Assembly: GCA_944470555.2 (NCBI GenBank)
Contig: OX104127.1
Location: 113,860,741-113,924,740 of the forward strand
Origin: Heterobilharzia americana
Taxonomy: Eukaryota; Platyhelminthes; Trematoda; Strigeidida; Schistosomatidae
Length of the DNA: 64,000 bases
Direction: 5' to 3'
Part shown: positions 23,101 to 34,377 of the stretch, piece by piece
How positions within the stretch are numbered: position 1 is the first letter of the stretch
Layout of the letters: each line of letters starts with the position of its first letter
The notes under the pieces: generated by a model
Told to the model about the DNA's origin: nothing
Database searches by the model: none
Seen by the model: the letters and a program-made list of their open reading frames with translations, nothing else
Program-made: the position numbers and the translations under genes

Positions 23101-25715
23101 TTGTACTGTTTGTTTGACTAAAATAATAGTAAATACACGCATTAATGAAATCAATGATTTTATAGTCTGACCAGAGACGTGTAAGCCGTTTCGAAATGAA
23201 AACGATCGTACAGTTAGGCTTACAGCTGTGCTCTGGAAGCAAGATGTTTGACTTCTTTCAGAAGTAAATAGTGACAAAGTTACCTAGCCTGGTATCAGAA
23301 ATTGAAGAACACTGAATAATTATTATAATCATCCTGAGCTAAAACACTGGAGTATGTGTCTATGCAGCACCGGACTTAGTATCTAGATGGCCTTCTAGCC
23401 ATAATTTATTGCCTATCATCGCATCAGCTAAGCAACACTTTTGACACTTGTTTTTAAAATTTAATCACTCTTAGGTTTCCAAACCAATGGTCCTTTCATA
23501 TTTTTGGAAGAGGTGTTGTCGCTATTATTGTACACGTCGAGTCGCATATCAAAGGCACGTTATGTAAGTATCATCAAGTATGATATACTTGGTGAATGTT
23601 CTAACACCTGTTTTCTGTGCTGGGAGTTGCGTTCTCTCACCAAGATGAATCAAAGATTCAAGGTTGTAGGTACAGCACACTGGATGGTATGTCAGGTCAG
23701 TTACTGACAGCATAGTTGAGACTTCTGAGTGCTGATCTCAATTTTATGGAAGTATAAGGTTTGATGCTAAAATTGACATGAGAAGTTCTAAAGGAACTAT
23801 GACGAACTGGTTTAGGCACTGAGTAACGGGTTTGAATACTATTTCATTTACTGAGGTTGGGGCAGCCAGGTTGTATCATAAGCGCGTCATACATACGCCT
23901 CAATACCCACTGCATGGACGTGTTAGGTTGCTGAATGCATATGTTTCAACAGAGGTCTTACCAAAACGATAACTAATTAGAACATACCCGAAAAAGACTT
24001 ACGACAGGCAACTGGAAACATTTCATGAATTAATGATACTTACCCCATTAATGAGTCCAGTGCGAATTTCAGGACCTTTCGTATCCAAGGCAATACCCAC
24101 TGGTCGTGCGAATGGTTTCAAAGTTGAAGCAGCTTCTCGAACTAACTGAATAGTTTCTGCATGGTATTCGTGACTACCATGTGAAAAATTTAGGCGGGCG
24201 ATATTCATCCCGGCTGTGATCATATTTTGCAAAATCTCGACAGTACGACAAGCTGGACCTATGTTGCAGAAAACAAGGGGGTAAATATAAACTAAATTTC
24301 AATTTACAAAGATACTTTACTAAGGAATTAAAATGGATCGGCTGACCTCTTATTCATGTAACTGAAGATTATGTACCAATAAACAAGACTCAGGAAAGAA
24401 GTCAATGAAGTTTGATAAGTGTATTAGTAACACACGTACCACGTTGCACACGAATAATTGTAAGTGCGGTATTTGTTCGCCGCTAAACTTCAGATATCGT
24501 GTTGGGGAAATAGCAAGCAATTATCCCTTAGGTTCTATTGTTTAAATTATACCAGAACTGTCTTAGTAAGTAGTGGTCACAGCTCTTACCCCTGTCCCAA
24601 AACCTAAAAAGACAAGAATGTTTATCACTACCTCCGTATATTGATGGTAGCTATGATCAGTATGAGGACGGGGAGCCTTCTGATTAATGACCATTGGTAT
24701 CAAAAACTGAGTAGGAGTTTGACCATTTTAAAGTACCAGACAAGAAATCTAGGACTTCTATGGATAAGAAGTCTCTTAGTAAATATGTTAGTAGCACGGA
24801 TATTCAATTCTGCCCTCAAGTATGTAATTCATACAGTTATCCCTGATATGAGGTGGCTTAGAAGGATTCTCAAAAGCTGAAGTCCCTTACACTGTATTTA
24901 ATGACCAGTCCTAATGCTTCGAATAATTCAGACACCCCTATACAACTGAGTCTTTACTGCATTATCCACCAAATTTCTAGTAACTATGCCCATACTATTT
25001 TCCCCTTTAGTGCAAGTCCCACATACCCTTTCCCTCTATCTTGTAATATCTAGCCAAGCACTAATACATACAAGAGACACGAAAGACCGTGAATCTTCCC
25101 AGCAACCTGTAGCTCCTTAACCCACTCAAACTACAAATCACAATCACCAACCCATAATAATAAGACTAAAGGTAGGAAAGCATATATTTTTGCCTACTGC
25201 AGGAGGAAACTAATCAACAAGAATTAAGACAGAACTAGGAGCGAGATCACAAACTGTCAGTTTTTTTACGTTCGCACTAACAAGTGTATAACCTTATATT
25301 ATCAGGTCTAAGTATAAAAACTAAATCAAACATTTTGTACAGGCTGAATTATGTTATTCACCTACCGATTGTACAAATTATCCCGGTATTTCGCACGTAA
25401 GCAGGCTGGTGGTCGATATTCAAGCTGACAACATGCTCCAAAAGTGAACGTGGGTATGCATTAATCGGAGCATTCGGATGATAAGGGGACGATTCGCCAA
25501 ACCTTGCGGCAGACGAGACGCTTTGAAAAGATTGACCTGCGAGATTTCTAAGAATCAGAGCTCAAATGATATGAAAAATGCAAACTTACAATCCTGAACC
25601 CAGCATCACGTACGCAAACACAAGTACTCAAACTTAATATGCGGTTAGAGAGTATGCCTAAACAAACAGTAGCACACTTAAACTCCGACCAAGCATTCAA
25701 TATACCTTCAAACAT
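14191..25715 (-). CDS. PK: Pyruvate kinase, spliced, one exon frameshifted
   Basis: Converts phosphoenolpyruvate and ADP to pyruvate and ATP in cytosolic glycolysis. Coding segments, 5' to 3', are 25706-25715 (tentative), 25366-25536, 24044-24258, 20641-20827, 17602-17744, 17101-17227, 15731-15981, 15289-15508, 14536-14654 and 14191-14414. All internal borders have AG/GT and matching phases. Visible motifs are [16 protein letters not shown] (substrate and K+ site), [22 protein letters not shown] in the B domain, [11 protein letters not shown] with the catalytic Lys, [30 protein letters not shown], and a C-terminal [12 protein letters not shown] loop like the fructose-1,6-bisphosphate loop. 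Length is about 555 residues, normal for the family. Segment 17101-17227 is one base short. The introns hold an RTE copy, two SINEs and a tRNA-like repeat. Family assignment is near certain; whether the gene is functional is not. Confidence 0.95.
16607..16723 (+). repeat. tRNA-like element flanked by a 16-bp inverted repeat
   Basis: Bases 16635-16706 fold as a cloverleaf: acceptor GACCTCG with CGCGGTC (one mismatch), D arm ACTCAGTTGGTAGAGC, anticodon stem TCGGG with CCCGG, and a T arm around TTCGAAT. Pol III A-box and B-box matches (TGACTCAGTTGG and GGTTCGAATCC) are good. The loop GCAGAAA lacks U33 and would read AGA without a long variable arm, so it is not a sound tRNA-Ser. Outside it, AGTGAAATGAAAATTT (16607-16622) pairs with AAACTTTCATTTCACT (16708-16723) in 15 of 16 positions. 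It is probably a tRNA-derived repeat rather than a working tRNA. Confidence 0.7.
17101..17227 (-). CDS. PK: Pyruvate kinase exon with a 1-base deletion
   Basis: The exon is bordered by AAG on the acceptor side (17228-17230) and GTGAG at the donor. Its neighbours require 128 bases to keep phase (0 in, 2 out), but 127 are present. Frame 1 starts correctly with VDMVFAS, while [19 protein letters not shown] continues in another frame. The missing base lies at about 17205-17212 in a GAAGAAG repeat on the plus strand. No alternative AG within the exon restores the frame. The exon encodes part of the TIM barrel including the lysine of [10 protein letters not shown], so a true deletion would inactivate the enzyme. 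A sequencing or assembly slip in the short repeat is equally possible. Confidence 0.85.
18399..20131 (-). mobile_element. Internally deleted RTE-like copy (endonuclease plus 3' tail, no RT)
   Basis: It sits in the 17745-20640 intron of the pyruvate kinase gene, in the same orientation as that gene. Bases 18612-20131 match the plus-strand copy at 7174-8707 almost base for base, including the 5-base insertion in the catalytic motif. At about 18605 the sequence jumps to the family 3' tail (18399-18600), which ends in the ATTATTATTTATT tail. The reverse transcriptase and most of the C-terminal region are therefore absent, equivalent to about 1.65 kb. The 5' edge differs from the copy at 7174 by several substitutions and small indels. 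No clear target-site duplication is seen. The element cannot encode its own reverse transcriptase. Confidence 0.9.
19212..20124 (-). pseudogene. RTE endonuclease remnant in the deleted copy
   Basis: The frames at 19594-20124, 19421-19621 and 19212-19424 together carry the endonuclease. They have the same lesions as 7354-8102 plus one extra base deletion near 19614 (GGGAACAATC where the other copy has GGGAACCAATC). Motifs GTCESNWNG and [13 protein letters not shown] are readable in separate frames. It would not give a functional nuclease. Confidence 0.85.
20310..20490 (+). repeat. tRNA-like SINE copy in a pyruvate kinase intron
   Basis: The head has an A-box-like AACTCACTGGTTTAGG and a B-box-like GGGATTGAACCCTG. 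The body ends in the family block ACACAATAGGTTTGGCTCAC, followed by TGCTTACTGCACGGATGTGCACAAGG. It is the best-preserved of the four copies in the window, and is antisense to the kinase gene. Confidence 0.6.
23806..23950 (+). repeat. tRNA-like SINE copy in a pyruvate kinase intron
   Basis: It shares ACTGGTTTAGGCACTGAGTAACGGGTTTGAA (head) and the shorter TACCCACTGCATGGACGTG tail with the 20310 copy. The middle is diverged, and an ATACATACGCC segment replaces the usual CACACAATAGG block. Confidence 0.5.
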
Positions 25716-27640
25716 TACATTCACGTATTCTTTGGTTACGGGAAAAAGAAACTGAAATTCGTCGCAAATTCGTATCTGAATTTAAGTTACGGTGTTGCAT
25801 GCGTACATAGCTACGCAGCCTTGAAACAGCTAAGAGTTTCACTTCGATAACTTCTAGATCCTTGTTTTAGAAACAGCAAAAAACGATACCTTTTATTACA
25901 CATCTGTATTGGTGGAACACTTTCTGTTTTGGGAACGGCTGATTGTTCCAGATCAAAGAAGACTGAAGGGACAGAGGTAGTTGATTAATTATATATAACT
26001 CAATATGGTGGTTTGTAAGACGACGGGCGGCTTCTTGTGTGCTGTCCACCTTTTCCAAGGGACCCTACGTATGCATCAAACCCCCCTCTAAAAGCATCAG
26101 GGTAGGAGGCTGTGATAACTGTTACAGCTCCCTACACTGATGCTCAAATTAACTGAAAGTATGGATTTCTACGGTCCATATGCTCTAGTTACAAATAAAT
26201 TAGCGCGGATCTTCCATGTATTTTGTCATGCCCTGATCTCAGGGTATGACCTCTAAGGCGGTGTTTCTGATCAAAGCGTAAGAGAGGTTGCTTAGGGTGA
26301 AGAGGAGCGTGGGCGTTGTGACACACCACGATCATATCCCCTCTGACTGTTTAGACAACTTATACGCGTTTATGATAGCCTTACTTTTTGATTAAAACCC
26401 GTCGTTTACTACTTTTGCTGTGTTCTGCCAAGGGTGTGATAACTTCTCGAACATCTTGGAACCAAAATACTAGCAGGACTAGAGTAAGTAAATATCTATC
26501 TAAGATATCCTTAAAAATAGTAAACTATTTCGCCAAGTCGTTAGTAGCTGTCTTTTAGCACACACGTGTCCGCCCGCAGACGGCCGGTGCTTTGTATCCC
26601 TTATTTACCGATTGAAATCTACAACTTCGGACCTTGTAATTCACCCATTTATCACCACTCGAACAGTATCTCTTTTTCCAGGATTACTTCTGGCTGCCCA
26701 CTCATTAGTACACTGCACCATAGAAGGATTTATAAAATATTTAACGCATCGTTTTATTTGTTTTTTGTTGACCACCTACAGGTCTGTAAGGTGGTGGTGG
26801 TGGGTTTACATTTGTGCACGTCGATTTATGCAAATCTGCTATTATGACAGATATCGGTGACATAGGTAGCCATCTACAACCCAGCATTCAAGAGCATGAA
26901 GGGACTGTTTGCGAAGGCTTTTTCCTTATTTATTACGGATTTCATATACTTTGGGTTCACCCCAGCGATCTGGACACAATTACTATAAAATTGTTTTCAG
27001 GAAAGAAGCGGATGGCTATAAATTTTGACAGGGGGCAACTTTTCAAAAATAACACCATTATGCTCCCTGCCGGACGTCTTGCACATGTGGAGGCATCAAA
27101 CGATAATGACTTCGCATGCTTTGGGGCTGCTGTCAGGTAGGTTGAAGGTGTCTGAATTACAAGTATCACAAGACATGTTCCCAAGGAATCTGTAGTAAGA
27201 CTCCGTGACGTTTTTTTTTTGCGACTAAGTATTCAGGCGTACTGCTTCTAATCACGTTTCTCCAATTGCTGAGTGAACCGGCTTAGCACCGATAAACGTG
27301 CGGTTACTGAGGTTCTCCCAGTTAGGAAACTTGTAGAAAAATGTTGTGAAGCTGGCTTTCCATCGTCTGTGGTAAAACTCACTTTCCGGCGACATAATGG
27401 ATGTCCTAATAAGGATCGGGAACACAATAAGATTACAGCTTATGATGAATGTTGAGATAGGGTCACTTACTCCCGTATGAATTCACGGTTTCAGGCTGTT
27501 GAGAGACTCCATGACGCGTTTCAGAATTCAGGATGAGTTGTTCCCCGAGCTATGGTTTCAGTTTGCAAATGCTTTACCATCATGCTAGGCATAGTCGTTC
27601 AAGCAGCAGGACCTCCCGAGGAAGTGAAGTAATCGGCTGC
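25548..27640. other. Upstream flank of pyruvate kinase, mostly unassigned
   Basis: It should contain the promoter and 5' UTR of the kinase on the minus strand; no clear promoter element is visible. On the plus strand, 26814-27140 is a 108-codon frame. A possible acceptor (CCCCAG at 26964) lies inside it, and the frame ends close to a donor-like CAG/GTAGGT near 27136. Its residues (for example RMAINFDRGQLFKNNT) match no family I know. The frame at 27273-27455 is also unassigned. Confidence 0.4.
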
Positions 27641-27899
27641 TCATGAATGATTATAACACGGTACTTTTCGTGGGTGCACCATATGGTGAGTATATGCAAG
27701 TATACGGAACCTGGTTGGTTGACTTCTCGCCTCAGGTCTCCTCAGAGCGGCGTGCAACTGCGCAATCAGCTGAATTCCATTTGTTTGCTTGTACCACGTT
27801 GTCACCTCGTTTTGACTGGTCGACATCTTTGTTTGAACGAATTGGTGAAAGTCGTCTTTATCTGACTGATAGAAAAGGGTGTGCTTGAAGATACTTTGT

Positions 27900-29335
27900 G
27901 CTGATTGTTTAACGCACCCCAACTGGGGAGGGCGCTCTCCTACCGCTAGCTGAACAGATTGTACTGCAGACAGGAATTTCTTTCATCCTGAGTGTCGGAG
28001 TTTTGTTAGTGGTGCATGAGTTATCTTAATCTTATTTATTATCTCCCTTGTTCTTTACATCGACGCTTTTGTTGCATTTCCCCTGCTTCAAAAAGGCTGG
28101 CATGTCACGGCCAGGTCGACGTGGAGGCTGTTGAGCAAATTTCCTTGGATGTCATACTACGAAGAGTTCTCGGCTTGCCTTCCAGTTTGCACTCTGCAGT
28201 ATTCCCTTATGTCAAATGTTAGGTTGTGGCTGCCACAGTGCATTCAAACTAGAGACTTCATGCCACCGCGCTTGAAAACCAGTTTGTGTTCCTCTAAGGG
28301 CTGCATCAATGACTATGAAGTGATCTTTTCGATTATTACAACTAGCTTTGTCAACAGAGTTGATCATTCCCTCTTTTTTGATCGGGTCTTTTGTTTTGGA
28401 TTGGATATGTTGTAGTATGGTTGTCACTTCACTTTATGTGACGCTGATGCTCCAAGTGGATGGAGGAATCTGGGTGATGTTTTCGAGATACCGTTGATGC
28501 TTAGGCGGACGGTTCTCTCGTCGAGTTCTGCTGCAGGCCTGAGTTTACTGTCTGGAGGGGCCTCTGTTGACGAAATTCTTTGGGTAGTCGTTGATTTGAG
28601 CGGTCTCATGCACGTGACTTCCCCAGATATCCCTGATTCCTCTGCACTTTAATGTGTTCATTCATACGGACAGAGTTGTTTTGAGGCTTTTCTTATGTTA
28701 CATCGGGTAATCGCGATTGCATTTTAGGATTTTGGTTGTAAGGGTTGTTGTCCTGTACTCCGGGGTTTTGGTGTGTCCATCTTCGCTTTTTGTGATCATG
28801 ATATCTAAGGATGCCAGTTTTCTGCCGACCTTTTCTTCTCTCGGGAATTCAGCTGCTGTGAAAAAGTTGTTGATTAGTTTTTGGAGGGGTTCGACATCCC
28901 TTTTCGTCAAAAACGACGTACTTGTTATCCACACATCGCACCCATAGTTTCAATCTGATCATTCACAGGACTGCCGTTTCCAAACATTTCTTGGCTGCTT
29001 CTGTTATGATTCCAGAGTTTAACAATTCCACTGAGGTTCCTGTGACTTGTTGGATCTAATGTGACTGCGCAGCCAAATGACTAATTGGTCCAGTATTTCC
29101 GGTGCCTTGGCACAGGCACGAATTTTCGGATTGTCATAACCTTGGAGCATGTTTGGAACAATTTCTTTTGCACTCTTGTGATCTATCAGTCAGATTAGTT
29201 GGATCCCTTAGTTGCTTGATGTTCAGGTCTCCCCGTGGTTGGGTAACTGAGAATTCTCCACCGTTTGTTATCTTCATGATTTGTTGGTATGCTTTTATCA
29301 CTGCTATCTGAAATTTTGGTGGGAAAAGCAAAAAA
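27900..29335 (-). mobile_element. Penelope-like element remnant (RT and GIY-YIG-like region)
   Basis: Minus-strand frames fit a Penelope-like element. Near 28945-28906 the sequence reads WVRCVDNKYVVF, corresponding to the RT active-site motif usually written YVDD with the second Asp changed. At 28870-28720 it reads KLASLDIMITKSEDGHTKTP, matching the conserved block LDVLVxRxxDG after the active site. Near 28390-28300 it reads DPIKKEGMINSVDKASC followed by KDHFIVID, aligned with the start of a GIY-YIG endonuclease where YIGETG is expected. Several frameshifts and stops are present, so it is an inactive copy. Penelope elements are known in schistosomes. The element ends were not located. Confidence 0.7.
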
Positions 29336-31289
29336 CTTGATCACATGCTGCTTCTAAGGATAAGATCCAATAACCTTTACTGGGAACTTTCACCTACTTG
29401 AAGCGTTGTGGATCTTGTTTTCCGAAAACAGATATCTATCAGAAAGTCCGGCTGTCTTCGACAACCTTGGTCGAAAATTCCGTTTTACGCACAAAAGCAG
29501 TGGGTACACGTGTTCAAGTAGCTGATCAGTAGCCAACAGACTTAGCTAGCTAAACTTGGTTAACTTTTTTGGGCCGGGACCGGGCGCTTGCGGTGTGCTA
29601 ATAGTTTGTTGGGATTCCTCGCCAAGTCGAATAGCCATTAAGTCAACTGCGAAATCTCAAGCTCATGGTCAATCAAGACATAACGTATCTCGGCGCGAAG
29701 AACATAAAATCAGTTACGCTGTGTACGGACATTAAAACGGGATGTACGGCAAAAGGAAATAAAAAAGACAGTGTGCCTAATGCTATTTTGAGCGTAACAA
29801 TTACATTTCATGCACTTCGCTTCTGATAAAAATTGAAGAGAGATTAGGGTCGGCATTACCGAATGTCTTACCATTGTTATGATACCGGTAACTCTTTTGA
29901 CAATGTTGGTTCAAGTTTCCCCATTTTACTTCCGCTTGTTAGGAATGGTGGTGAGTGTGTATTCCTACCATACTTAGCTGGAACAGGACTTTCAGGGTTA
30001 CTTCCTAAGGGTTGCTTGAATACTGTGTCTGGTCACTTTTCCCTCCACCGTTCTTCACTTACTTCACTAATCTTTGCTTGCTTTGTAGAATCCACAGAAT
30101 TAGCAAGCATGAATTGGGGATCCCATTCACGGACAAATCCTCATTTGAGTGGATTTTAGTGAGGTAGGGATGAAGGTGACTTTTCCTGGGATACAGATCA
30201 AGTGCAAAACTGTCTGGTGTGAAGGAAGACTGTTTACATGATAACCGATCTCCCATGAAATCTCTTCAAAATGAGGCCAACGTTCTCGCACAAAGGCCTC
30301 CGTCCCCTCTGCTTCAATAGTTTCCCACTGCCCAAATTTGACAATCTCCCATTCATCCTCTATAACTCTAGTTTTCAATTAATCTCCAAGCTGTGAGGAA
30401 GGCAATTCACTGGGTCACATCTCATGATTGCCTACTGATGTTGCTCCCCCCTGCACATGAACTGCAGAATCTGTGCGTGTGACTCTGCACAATGACATCA
30501 TAATTTTCCGGAGTCATTCAGCGGCACTGGCCCACATTTTTGTAACTGCTTGGTCCATAATGCCGGTTGGGGTGACCTGGTGCCGTCCGAATGCATTCGC
30601 ATATACTGCTTTTCACCGCATACTGGCTTCACCTTAGATATTTTCGTAACCTCCCAAGTAAGTTTGTGATCCGAATTTCCTGAACACTGTGACTTGATAC
30701 CCATTTTCCTAACGGTTATTTATTTGAACATTGTCTCACCTCCTTTCCTTTCCACGGTAATCGTCAACACAGCATTATGATTGAGAAGTAGAGAACAGAG
30801 TGAGTGCGCTGGAAGTCAGATTGATACTTATGCGTCACATTCTTCTCTACTTCCAAGGTAAATAGTGGAGAAGCGCACCATTGAGCCGCCTAACTGAGAT
30901 CAACCTGAAGATTGAGGTTATCAACTTAATAGCAATAATAACGATAATCACTTTATTGCAACCCATTTTTGGCACAATTTGGAATTTTCAGGATGACATA
31001 TTGCAGCAGCTACAAGATATATGCATATACATAACGCGATAACGCTGAAATTATGCGCTACTTTCGCACGTGACCCTCGATTACGTCTTTTGTCCAGTTA
31101 TCGTTGTGCTTAGCTCACTCTTGTCGTATATTTATGGTAGTATAACGATTTATTCCGTATGGACAACTTGAGGCTGCATCGTAATCTACAGACAGTGGAT
31201 TCCCATCCTTTTGGACTGCATACTTTAACCGTCAGCCGCACATCTCACTTAGAGCCTATTTTGAGAATGGGACGGTAGAAAGCAAAACA
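29336..31289. other. Unassigned stretch with short frames
   Basis: It contains frames of up to 98 codons (29863-30159 plus and 30378-30059 minus) with no motif I recognise. Two nearly complementary frames over the same interval suggest at least one is fortuitous. No RNA gene or simple repeat stands out. Confidence 0.4.
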
Positions 31290-34225
31290 CTTAAAAGTAG
31301 ATAGCTCTAGCTATAAGAATACAAGAGTTGGTTGGCTGATACTTCGGGTTGTGACCGAAACTCTACCGCGCCAAATGATCCAGAACCTGACGAACTTACG
31401 TGCCCCACACCATTTGTCGGGGCTGAAGACATTATGCCGATAATGATTAATAACATCAAGGAAAATGGAAAAGAAATTGACAACATTAAGTCCATGGTAG
31501 ACGGAATCGGGGGTAGTTGAGGACTTCCAACTCCTAACATATCTTCCTAAGAAACACAGCAACCTAGTCCCAAACCATATCGAAGAGAGTGAAACCCCGA
31601 TAGACTACTCGGCAACCAAAGTAATGTAGAGGCCGGCATCTTCTCAACAGGTCGTAGTACATAATGTTCCAGATACCACATCTTCGGATGTCGTCAAGAA
31701 AATAATAATAAACTCCTGTGGCTTGGCTTGACGGCTTTGCACTGTGACTGTAAACACCTCCGCAAGAGAGCAGCATAGCTGAGTTGTCCCAGTCTTTTCA
31801 AGTTCACCACCTCATATGATGCTAAGAGGTTTATTAACCATCAGGATCATGTGAGACTAAGCAGCAGTTTTAAGATTATTACAGTCGTATAGGGCAAAAA
31901 CCCTATGTCAGCGTAGAAAACAAAGGAAAGAAGGTCCTACCACTTCAACGCATGCGAACTGTGAGGGTACTGCGCGCACTGAGAAACGAACGGTGCTGTA
32001 GCCAGTAACAGTACTACACCAGGCACTCTGGTAGTAAGGCGATCCTAAGTTGACCCAGACGTAAGTAAACCGGATTCTTTATCAGTACTAGCCCCCCTAA
32101 GGTAACGATAGATAAAAACCCTCTAGTCGACAGTAACGTCGCTCGACGCAGACCGGCGGGCAAAACCACGCACTTGAGACCTACGAAGCCCTCGAAGAAA
32201 GCCACTTATAAAAGCATTCTGTCGAAGAATGCGAAGAATACTTCGTGGCCAACACAGCTGTTGTAGACAAAAATGCCATTGGATCCATGGGAAGTAAGGC
32301 CTCTCGAAAAGAAAACCCACACAAAGGTCGTGTTTCACATCCTACATCAACCGTTAGAAAGGTGTACTACAATAACTTGGAGGCATCTGACGTAGGGTAG
32401 TACCATAGATCACGTTTATCTAACCATCAGGGCCCCAAAAGTGTGCCATATGGCCTACCTAACACCAGCATGTCAAACACGTCACATATACCTCACCCGG
32501 ACCCACATCGGTGCCCAGGTGACCCTAGCCAGCACTATGGGGATGTATATAATTACTCCTCCAATCCCATTCCTACTTTTGAGCCCCATCAACAAAGTCT
32601 CAGCATGGTTTCATGATGAATAGGTCCTGTGATACTTGCCACTTTGATTTCTTCAACTTCATCACCAGTAACCGCGAGGCACGAAAAGTCGCCATTGTTC
32701 TATACTTTGGTATATCAAAGGCATTTGGTAAGGTGTCTCATAATGTACTCTTCAGTAAACCATAGCCATTTGTTATTCGCGACCCATTAATTAGTTGGGC
32801 AAAATCACGTCTCGGTGATCGTGCTCAAATCGTAAAGGCAAACTCTGTGCAGTCTGAACCTAAACATATGACTAGCGGAGTTGTCCAGGGTAGTATCCCT
32901 GCGCCTCTGTTGTTCATAAGCTATATCGACAGTGTGTTTGAAGGTGAAACATTCCCACACCCCGATGACTTGAAGGTTGTATACACTTGTCACTCCCATG
33001 AACTACGCAATACTCTGGATACTGCCCGACAGGAACTAGGTGAACTTGCATCATGGTGTACTGAGTCCCACCTTGAATTCAATAATGATAAATGTGGGTG
33101 GCTTACCATGGGCAACGACAGCCACGACCGGACCCTCGAGGTATGTGGAAAACAGCTGCCTAGATGCTCTTCTGTGCTAGATCTTGGCATCAGATATTCC
33201 AGAGGACTGATATTCTCGGACCAAACAGCTTACATCACACCCAAGTCACGTGAAACTCTCGGGGTGTATCATTCGTCACCTCTACAGTTCTAAACCACGG
33301 GCTATTCCCTAAAAAGTGTGCATTCACCGTTTATTCTCAGTGGCCTTCGTAGAGGCGATAAGCTGAAAGTCGGAGAGATACAATGCTACTTCACCTCCAG
33401 AACATTAAGAGTTCACTCCAGCCTAGACTACGCATTGTTGTGACGCCTCGGTTTTGCATAAAACATTGTTATTGATCTACACATTTTAACTTGTCGTTCC
33501 CGCACCATTTTTACGGCCTGACTAGTAGTCTACTTTCTGTCTCCATTGTAGTGTAAATCGCTGATTGGTTAACGCTTAGTCTTACTATGCGAATATCTCC
33601 AACTGCTAACGAAGTCATATTTTATGCGTATACTTATCCACGTGTTTTGGATTAATTTATGATTACATTCTCGGAGTAAGAAACTCTCCCATCTGGTAGC
33701 TTCAGTCTTCTCTCTGTTCGCCCCGGGGTTGCAGTCAATGGCTCTTGCGTACTGCGTTAGCTGTCAGCTAAGCGCGCGTATCCTATTATTCGGAATGTAT
33801 ATATATATGTATATAACTGTTAGCGTTCGAAGGCATGACACATCCAGATGTGATATGTTTTGGTTAGAACCGCTCGCGGATGGGAGACTTAATCTGAATC
33901 TCGTATTTTACTGTGAATTACTTCATCAGCGCTTGCACCATAGTGTCTGCTAATTATAACGTTTACGCACAATGTGCTTAAACGTCCAGTATTAGTTGAA
34001 ACTGAGCGTTGTACGATGGGCCCACCAGATGATTTTTTCCTCAATAAATTCTTGCACATTTGGTATAAGCTTCCAGTAGAAACCCGTACGGCAGGTTCGT
34101 TAACACTTTTGCGCTCTTCACCCACTGTTGTACTAAAAAACGATGAGTCCATCGTCCAATTAGCCACCACCTATGCATCCTGGGCCAGTGAGGATGCACT
34201 TGGACCTCTAAACGTGTGAAGGAGA
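31290..34225 (+). mobile_element. CR1-like (SR1-type) non-LTR retrotransposon, decayed, endonuclease not found
   Basis: ORF1 begins at 31332 with an acidic start and continues to an RRM-like block at 31650-31880 (VVVHNVPDTTSSDVVKKI, then KRFINHQDHVRLSSSF in another frame). No endonuclease was found between 31900 and 32580. ORF2 resumes as an RT from about 32600: FGISKAFGKVSHN (motif A), GVVQGSIPAPLLFISYI (motif B), HPDDLKVV near 32960 in place of FADDLK, and a C-terminal block with FFLNKFLHIWYKLPVETR near 34050. The frame is open for 148 codons at 32847-33293 but broken elsewhere. CR1-type elements are the SR1 group in schistosomes. Confidence 0.82.
32847..33293 (+). pseudogene. CR1-like reverse transcriptase fragment
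   Basis: A 148-codon open stretch holds RT motif B (SGVVQGSIPAPLLF) and motif C as HPDDLKVV; the usual FADD has become HPDD, so one active-site Asp pair is kept but the preceding residues are changed. Downstream it has the CR1-typical segment SWCTESHLEFNNDKCGW. Motif A lies upstream in an interrupted stretch (stop near 32762). It is a non-functional fragment of the element at 31290-34225. Confidence 0.85.
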
Positions 34226-34365
34226 GTTATTACAGTCCTCAAGTTCCTCTCACACTGATGGGTTAACGATTACCTACAGAGGCGTGAGTACTGGTCCCCC
34301 TCCTCACCATACTGAACTTGATGTACACTGGTTTCCCCTCAAAGCAACTACGATACACCCCAGAT

Positions 34366-34377
34366 ATTGAAAATGTT
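34366..34377 (+). repeat. Target-site duplication, left copy
   Basis: ATTGAAAATGTT at 34366-34377 is repeated exactly at 37161-37172, directly outside the two ends of the RTE copy between them. Confidence 0.9.
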
